A stretch of 63,391 nucleotides of DNA from an uncultured Clostridia bacterium (GTDB lineage Bacteria > Bacillota > Clostridia > Oscillospirales > Acutalibacteraceae), in the NCBI GenBank assembly GCA_944383955.1, contig CALWRP010000187.1:1-63391 (forward strand), in the 5' to 3' direction. How positions within the stretch are numbered: the first letter of the stretch is position 1; every line of letters starts with the position of its first letter. Both the position numbers and the translations under genes were made by a program. The notes beneath the pieces are model-generated. The model was not told where the DNA came from, did not search any database, and saw nothing but the letters and a program-made list of their open reading frames with translations. This document shows, in pieces, positions 58,755 to 63,391 of the stretch.

Positions 58755-58848
58755 GAAGTGCTCCCCCGGGAAACCGGAACCGCTTGAAAGAGCTGATGAC
58801 TTCTGCGATGTTTACGCGGAAGCTGTCGGCTTTTTTTGATGCCGAAAA
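58755..58848 (+). ncRNA. structured leader of the cation:proton antiporter gene
   Basis: The leader of about 120 nt can form GAAGT/ACTTC plus GCTC/GAGC with an inner CCGG-GAAA-CCGG hairpin, or alternatively an 8-bp CTTCTGCG/CGCGGAAG stem that uses part of the same bases. A TCGGC/GCCGA hairpin with a T-rich loop stands just before the ribosome site AAGGAGG. The switchable layout resembles an ion-responsive riboswitch, but no known class was recognised. Confidence 0.4.
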
Positions 58849-58863
58849 CAAGGAGGAACTAAT

Positions 58864-60078
58864 ATGCTCACTTCTCTCGCGCTCATTTTTCTTGTCGGTC
58901 TGGCCGCCGCGGCGCTGTGCCAGCTCCTGCACATCCCGCGGATCCTCGGGATGCTCGCAGTCGGCGTGGCGCTCGGACCGCACGCGCTCAATCTGCTCGA
59001 CGCTTCCATCCTCTCGATCTCCGGCGACCTCAGGCAGATGGCGCTCGTCATCATCCTGCTCAAGGCGGGCCTGTCGCTCAATCCGGACGATTTGAAAAAG
59101 GTGGGGCGTCCCGCCGTGCTGATGGCGTTCGTCCCGGCGTCGTGCGAGATCCTCGCGTTTATCCTGTTCGCGCCCGCGCTGCTCGGCGTGTCGCGCGCTG
59201 AGGCGGCGGTCATGGGCGCGGTGATCGGGGCCGTCTCCCCCGCCGTCGTCGTGCCGCGCATGGTGCAGCTCATGGAGAGCGGCTGGGGGACGAAAAAGAG
59301 CGTGCCGCAGCTCATCCTCGCCGGGGCGTCGTGCGACGACGTGTATGTGATCGTCCTGTTCACCGCCTTCGTCTCGATGGCGCAGGGCGGCGAGGTCAGC
59401 GCCGCGAGCCTGCTGGAGATCCCCGTCTCCGTCGTGCTCGGCGTACTGCTCGGCGCTGCCGCCGGGTGGGCGATCGGATGGTTCTTCGAGACCGCCTTCG
59501 CGAAGCGGCGGTATGTGCGGAACAGCACGAAGACGGTCGTCGTGCTCGGGCTCGCGTTCTCCTGCCTCGCGATCGAGACGGCGCTCAAGGGCACGGTGCC
59601 CGTCTCCGGGCTGCTCGCCGTCGTGAGCATGGCGTGCGTCCTCAAGCGGAAAAGCGTCTCGTTCGTCTCCCGGCGGCTTTCGGAAAAGTTCGGGAAGCTC
59701 TGGATCGCGGCGGAGCTTCTGCTGTTCGTTCTCGTCGGCGCGGCGGTGGACATCCGCTACACCGTCTCCGCGGGCGCGGCGGCGATTTTCATGCTGGTGA
59801 TTTCGCTGATGCTGCGCTCGCTCGGCGTCGCGGTGTGCACGCTGCGCACGCCGCTTTCCGCGAAGGAGAGGCTGTTCTGCTGCATTGCCTACCTGCCGAA
59901 GGCGACGGTGCAGGCGGCGATCGGCTCCGTACCGCTCTCGCTCGGCCTGCCGTGCGGGCAGATCGTGCTCTCCGTCGCGGTGCTGGCCATTCTCATCACC
60001 GCCCCGCTCGGCGCGTTCGGGATGGATCTGACGTATCAGAGGCTTTTGACGAAGGAAAGCGGGGAAAAATCCGCCTGA
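58864..60078 (+). CDS. cation:proton antiporter (CPA family)
   Basis: A 404-residue membrane protein with about eleven to twelve spans, typical of monovalent cation:H+ antiporters. It contains LHIPRILGMLAVGVALGP, the GAVIGAVSPAVVVPRM segment, and GASCDDVYVIVLF with the paired acidic residues in the ion site (about 158-159). Ion specificity (sodium or potassium) is unknown. The ATG at 58864 follows AAGGAGG. A leader with alternative hairpins precedes it, and it ends at a bidirectional terminator shared with lrgB. Confidence 0.9.
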   Translation: MLTSLALIFLVGLAAAALCQLLHIPRILGMLAVGVALGPHALNLLDASILSISGDLRQMALVIILLKAGLSLNPDDLKKVGRPAVLMAFVPASCEILAFILFAPALLGVSRAEAAVMGAVIGAVSPAVVVPRMVQLMESGWGTKKSVPQLILAGASCDDVYVIVLFTAFVSMAQGGEVSAASLLEIPVSVVLGVLLGAAAGWAIGWFFETAFAKRRYVRNSTKTVVVLGLAFSCLAIETALKGTVPVSGLLAVVSMACVLKRKSVSFVSRRLSEKFGKLWIAAELLLFVLVGAAVDIRYTVSAGAAAIFMLVISLMLRSLGVAVCTLRTPLSAKERLFCCIAYLPKATVQAAIGSVPLSLGLPCGQIVLSVAVLAILITAPLGAFGMDLTYQRLLTKESGEKSA

Positions 60079-60081
60079 GAC

Positions 60082-60124
60082 AAAAAAAGACCCGCCGCTC
60101 AGCACAGAAGCGGCGGGCCTTTTT
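60082..60124. terminator. bidirectional terminator between antiporter and lrgB
   Basis: CCCGCCGCT (60091-60099) and AGCGGCGGG (60109-60117) with seven A on one side and TTTTT on the other, so it serves both convergent genes. Confidence 0.9.
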
Positions 60125-60125
60125 G

Positions 60126-60818
60126 TCACGTCAGAAAAAGGGAGAGCAGCACCGTCAGAATGCCGGAGATTGAGAGGGAGATGCCGCTCATGGCGCCCTG
60201 CACCTCGCCGAGCTCAATGGCCTTCGAGGTGCCGACCGCGTGGCTCGCCGCGCCGAGTCCGACGCCGGCGGCGATCGGGTTCTTCACATGGAAGACGCGA
60301 ATCAGGAGCGGCGCGGCGACCGCCCCGAGGATGCCGGTGACGACGACCATCGCGACCGTGATCGGCACGACGCCGCCCGCCTGCTCGGAAAGCTCCATCG
60401 CGATCGGCGTCGTCACGGACTTCGGCAGGAGCGAAGCAGTGAGCGAATCGTCGAGGCCGAACAGGCGGCAGAGCAGATAGACGCTGCCCATCGAGGTCAC
60501 GCAGCCGGCGAGGCAGCCGAGAAAAATCGGCAGAAAGTTCTTTTTGAGCAGCTCGAGCTGGCGGTAGATCGAGAGCGCGAGCGCGGCTGTCGCCGGGCCG
60601 AGGAACATGGAGACGACGTCTCCGCCCTTGTCAAAATTTTCAAGCGGAATACGGAAGACCTCGAGCACGGCGATCGTCAGGCCGATCGCGATGAGGAGCG
60701 GGTTGACAATCGGAGAGCGCAGCTTTTTGTTGAGCGCGACGCCCGCCGCGAAGGTAACGATGCACAGCGCGACGCCAAACATCGGCGAGCTCGTGATCTG
60801 ATCGAAAATCTCACTCAC
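60126..60818 (-). CDS. lrgB: LrgB/CidB-family membrane protein
   Basis: A 230-residue membrane protein with about seven spans. The family motif is GLGAASHAVGTSKAIELGEVQGAMSG, and LPKSVTTPIAMELS is also conserved. With LrgA it forms a holin/antiholin-like or metabolite (pyruvate) exchange system. It starts at a GTG (60818) with GGGAGG eight bases upstream and overlaps the lrgA stop by 8 bp, so translation is coupled. Confidence 0.93.
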   Translation of the reverse strand: MSEIFDQITSSPMFGVALCIVTFAAGVALNKKLRSPIVNPLLIAIGLTIAVLEVFRIPLENFDKGGDVVSMFLGPATAALALSIYRQLELLKKNFLPIFLGCLAGCVTSMGSVYLLCRLFGLDDSLTASLLPKSVTTPIAMELSEQAGGVVPITVAMVVVTGILGAVAAPLLIRVFHVKNPIAAGVGLGAASHAVGTSKAIELGEVQGAMSGISLSISGILTVLLSLFLT

Positions 60819-61182
60819 TGCGGCCGCCTCCCTTCCTGTTCTGCAGCCACAGCACGAGGCGCACCGTGCCGGACGAGGCCGCGAAGGTAAGCACCGTCGT
60901 CACGACGCAGATGACGGCGAGCGGGCCGAGGTTTTCGAGCAGCAGAGGAAGCTGCTCGAGAATCCCGACGCCTGCGGGGATGAAGAAGAAGGCCATATTG
61001 CCGAGGAGAAAATCCGACTTCTGATCGATGTGCTCCGGCCGGATGACGCGCAGCATCAGGCAGAGGAACAGAAGCAGCATCGCGAGGATGCTGCCCGGAA
61101 TCGGGAGCGGCAGCAGCGCGGAGAGGAAATCCCCCGCCAGACAGATGAGGAAGAACACGCCGATTTGTACGATGATTTGCAC
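60811..61182 (-). CDS. lrgA: LrgA/CidA-family membrane protein
   Basis: A 123-residue protein with four spans. LICLAGDFLSALLPLPIPGSILAMLLL and NMAFFFIPAGVGI are typical of the CidA/LrgA family. It starts at GTG 61182 with AAGGTGGG upstream. It is first of the lrgAB pair, with its own promoter divergent from marR. No LytSR two-component genes are in the window. Confidence 0.92.
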   Translation of the reverse strand: MQIIVQIGVFFLICLAGDFLSALLPLPIPGSILAMLLLFLCLMLRVIRPEHIDQKSDFLLGNMAFFFIPAGVGILEQLPLLLENLGPLAVICVVTTVLTFAASSGTVRLVLWLQNRKGGGRSE

Positions 61183-61217
61183 GGGTAACCCACCTTCTCG
61201 AGGCTTTTTTCTCCCTG

Positions 61218-61246
61218 ATCATAGCAACTTCCCCCTGCCAGGTCAA
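61218..61246 (-). promoter_or_regulatory. sigma-A promoter of lrgAB
   Basis: TTGACC (61246-61241), 17-bp spacer, TATGAT (61223-61218) on the minus strand. Confidence 0.78.
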
Positions 61247-61317
61247 TCTGAAAAGGGACGAATTTTTTCCCCCGTTTTCCGATTGTTTTGTGACGCCCCG
61301 GCGGCGTCTTTTCCGCC

Positions 61318-61364
61318 TTGACAAAGGAGGGCTTCGCGGCTATAATAAGTAATTAGTTACTTAT
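61318..61364 (+). promoter_or_regulatory. marR promoter with overlapping operator
   Basis: TTGACA (61318-61323), 17-bp spacer, TATAAT (61341-61346). The operator ATAAGTAA-TTAG-TTACTTAT (61345-61364) is an exact 8-bp inverted repeat overlapping the -10 end, as expected for MarR autorepression. Confidence 0.85.
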
Positions 61365-61383
61365 TTGACAGGAGGGACTTGTG

Positions 61384-61824
61384 ATGGCCGGAAAAATGCC
61401 GTTTGGACTCAAGATCGCGATTCTGAATCGGGAATTCCGCAAAAGGCTCGACGAGAAAGCCTCCGCGATGGGGCTGACCGCGGTGCAGCTGCGCGTTTTG
61501 GGCTCCGTCAGCCGTCTGGAAGCGGCGGGGAACGCGGAAATTCACCAGAACGATCTCGAGCGGCTCGAGCGCGTCACGCATCCGGCGATGACGAAGCTGC
61601 TGCAGCGGCTCGAGAGCAAGGGCTTCATCCGCTGCGAACCGAGCGCCGCCGACAGGAGGTACAAGCGCGTCGTCTGCACGGAGCAGTCCTCGGGCATCCA
61701 CCGGCTGATTCTGGAGCAGGACGACGAGGTCTTGTCCGAGCTCTGCGCCGGCCTCACCCCGGAGGAGAAGGAGACGTTTCTGCGCCTGACGGATCAGGTG
61801 CTGCGAAACGCCGGCTCCGACTGA
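61384..61824 (+). CDS. MarR family transcriptional regulator
   Basis: A 146-residue winged-helix dimer. The HTH lies around residues 35-90 (LTAVQLRVLGSVSRLEAAGNAEIHQNDLERLERVTHPAMTKLLQRLESKGFIRC), and the wing contains DRRYKRVVCT. GTG at 61381 and ATG at 61384 are adjacent; the ATG seven bases after GGAGGG is preferred. A perfect operator overlaps its promoter and a second, related site precedes the MATE exporter gene, so it likely represses both. Confidence 0.92.
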   Translation: MAGKMPFGLKIAILNREFRKRLDEKASAMGLTAVQLRVLGSVSRLEAAGNAEIHQNDLERLERVTHPAMTKLLQRLESKGFIRCEPSAADRRYKRVVCTEQSSGIHRLILEQDDEVLSELCAGLTPEEKETFLRLTDQVLRNAGSD

Positions 61825-61895
61825 GGCGGCGCTTTCCCGCGTTCCGGGCAGCGCTCTGAGATCCGTCTCGAGCGTCTGCCCTTCCTTCTCCCGTA

Positions 61896-61915
61896 ATAGG
61901 TAACTAGTTTCATAT
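61896..61915 (+). promoter_or_regulatory. second MarR-type operator upstream of the MATE gene
   Basis: ATAGGTAACTAGTTTCATAT matches the marR operator at 16 of 20 positions and lies 20 bp before the MATE ATG. Confidence 0.65.
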
Positions 61916-61934
61916 TGTAAAGGAGAGAGCACCC

Positions 61935-63348
61935 ATGGAAAAAACGGAGGCGGAGCATCAGAGCTCCTTTGCCACGGAGCCGGTTGGCAGGCTCATCGCA
62001 AAATTCGCCATCCCCTGCGTCATTTCACTTCTCGTCAACTCGCTTTATAACATTGTCGACCAGATTTTCATCGGCTGGGGCGTCGGCTACATCGGCAACG
62101 GCGCGACAAACGTCGTCTTCCCGATCACGATCGTCGCGCTGGCGCTCTCGCTGATGATCGGCGACGGCGGCGCGGCGTATCTGAGCCTGAAGCTCGGCGA
62201 GGGCGATACGGAAAACGCGAGGAAGGGCGTCGGAAACGCCGTCTCGATGGTCGTCGTCGTGAGCATCGTTCTGGCCGCCGTGTTTCTCGGCTTCCTCGCG
62301 CCGATCCTGAACCTGTTCGGCGCGACGGACGCCCTGCTGCCCTACGCGATCGACTACGGCAGCATCATCGGCATCGGCCTGCCGTTCATGATGATCTCCG
62401 GCGCGCTCAACTCGATCATCCGCGCGGACGGCAGCCCGAAAATACGCGATGTTCTCGATGATTCTCGGCGCGGTGATGAACACAATCCTCGACCCGGTCT
62501 TCATCTTCTGCTTCGGGATGGGCGTACAGGGCGCGGCCATCGCGACGGTGCTCGGGCAGGTCGGCTCGTTCGTCGTGTCCGTCGTCTATATTGGGCGGTT
62601 CAAGACGCTGCATCTGCAGCTTTCGGCCCTCCGCCCGAAGGCGAGGACGTGCGGCAGCATCCTGACCTTCGGCATCAGCAGCTTTATCACGCAGTTCGCG
62701 ATCACCATCGTCATGGCGCTGACGAACAACCTGCTCGCCTCCTACGGCGCGGCCTCCGTCTACGGCTCTGAGATCCCGCTGACGGCCACGGGCATCGTGA
62801 TGAAGGTCAACCAGATCCTGATCTCCATTCTCGTCGGCATCGCGGTCGGCACACAGCCTATCATCGGCTTCAATTACGGTGCAAAAAACTATACGCGCGT
62901 GAAAAAGGCGCTGGACATCGCCCTCGTTATCTCGGAAATCATTTCCATAGCTGCGTTTTTGATTTTCCAGTTCGCGCCGATGAGCGTCGTGTCCGTCTTC
63001 GGCTCCGAGGAGGGACTCTACAACGAGTTCGCCGTCCTGGCGTTCCGTATCTTCCTGCTGCTCTGCCCGCTGACCGGTTTCCAGACCGTGGTGGCCGTCT
63101 ACCTGCAGGCGGTGGGCAAGCCGCTCAAGTCGGCGATTCTCTCGCTCGCGCGGCAGATCATCTTCTTCGTCCCCGCCGCGCTGATTCTCCCGATTTTTCT
63201 CGGCGTCACCGGCGTTCTCTGGACGGGCCCCGTCGCGGACGGGCTGGCGTTCGTCCTGTCGGTCATTTTGCTCGTCTATGAGAGAAAGCAGCTCAAAAAA
63301 GCGGAAGCCCGCGCAGTTTCTGACCGGAAAGGAGAGCAGACAGCATGA
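61935..63348 (+). pseudogene. MATE-family multidrug exporter with a frameshift
   Basis: Two adjacent frames together encode one full-length MATE transporter of about 470 aa with twelve spans. Frame 1 (61935 to about 62440) ends its homology at IIRADGSPK. The continuation YAMFSMILGAVMNTILDPVF is in the next frame from about 62443. An AAAA run (62439-62442), where three A would keep frame, explains the shift. The first frame stops at 62771 after nonsense sequence, and the second could restart at ATG 62449 without a good ribosome site. It may be a true mutation, phase-variable or a sequencing error. It is the likely target of the upstream MarR. Confidence 0.85.
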
Positions 63349-63391
63349 AAAACAGAGTCATCACCATCAACCGTGAATTCGGCAGCGGAGG
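63345..63391 (+). CDS. cytidylate-kinase-like family protein, 5' end only
   Basis: The last 47 bases encode MKNRVITINREFGSGG, the start of the cytidylate-kinase-like P-loop family (ITINREFGSGG before the rest of the nucleotide loop). The ATG overlaps the MATE stop as ATGA and has GGAGAG upstream. The remainder is outside the window. Confidence 0.75.
   Translation, partial: MKNRVITINREFGSG

Noticed and set aside
58784-58863. Possible hammerhead ribozyme core (CTGATGA) in the antiporter leader
   Set aside because: The stem after CTGATGA forms, but the required GAAA after it and the cleavage-site stem are missing.

Overview
The window is about 60% GC, densely coded and entirely chromosomal in character. 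It looks like a high-GC, spore-forming member of the Clostridia, of the Oscillospiraceae/Oscillospirales type. Evidence for this is the sporulation factor sigG next to a YlmC/YmxH gene, the Firmicutes-style L21-Prp-L27 block with a cleavable L27 extension, the diaminopimelate aminotransferase DapL, a type III glutamine synthetase, a DUF3793-flavodoxin pair, Mini-III RNase, WalJ/RlmH, and sigma-A promoters of the TTGACA-17-TATAAT type. I see no tRNA, rRNA, CRISPR array, phage, insertion sequence or replication origin. Genus cannot be read from the sequence.

Layout. 1-8.4 kb (minus): glnA, dapF, purB, purA, glmS, guaA (cut by the window edge), a nitrogen and purine block facing gdhA across a divergent promoter region. 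10-15 kb (minus): rlmH, a WalJ-like hydrolase, murA and a LysM/G5/M23 peptidase. 15.7-17 kb (plus): DUF3793 and flavodoxin behind twin operator-like repeats, then about 570 bp rich in inverted repeats. 17.6-25.3 kb (minus): luxS, a phospholipase-like gene, an amino-acid ABC transporter, an RluA-type pseudouridine synthase, ilvE, and an rRNA m5C methyltransferase. 25.5 kb: a tiny gene with a forespore-type promoter. 25.7-31.9 kb (minus): yitT, mrnC, obg, rpmA, prp, rplU, tsf, rpsB, ylmC. 32-41 kb (plus): sigG, cca, a GH13 enzyme, an HD protein, a MoxR-DUF58-DUF4129 set, and a lipoprotein. 41-43.7 kb (minus): an ECF sigma factor with its membrane partner, and a polysaccharide deacetylase. 43.9-58.3 kb: the nitrogen core, with purC-glnA2-ANTAR regulator-glnN on minus and carAB-dapL, an Amt-PII fusion and purF on plus. 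58.4-63.4 kb: a small unknown gene, a cation:proton antiporter, lrgAB, marR, a frameshifted MATE exporter and the first codons of a cytidylate-kinase-like gene.

The unifying theme is assimilation and spending of ammonium and glutamine: three glutamine synthetases, GdhA, Amt-PII, CarAB, GuaA, GlmS, PurF, PurA/B/C. The most interesting signal is a family of RNA attenuators ahead of amt, carA, purC and glnN. Each begins with a small stem closing the hexaloop AARGGY (A at 1, G at 4). The loop and 3' strand of that stem are also the 5' arm of a terminator-like helix. The ANTAR-domain regulator that could read such hexaloops is encoded between two glutamine synthetase genes in the same cluster, and its receiver domain has lost its phosphorylation site. 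I infer an ANTAR-controlled antitermination regulon. All functional statements are sequence-based inference; no database search was run.
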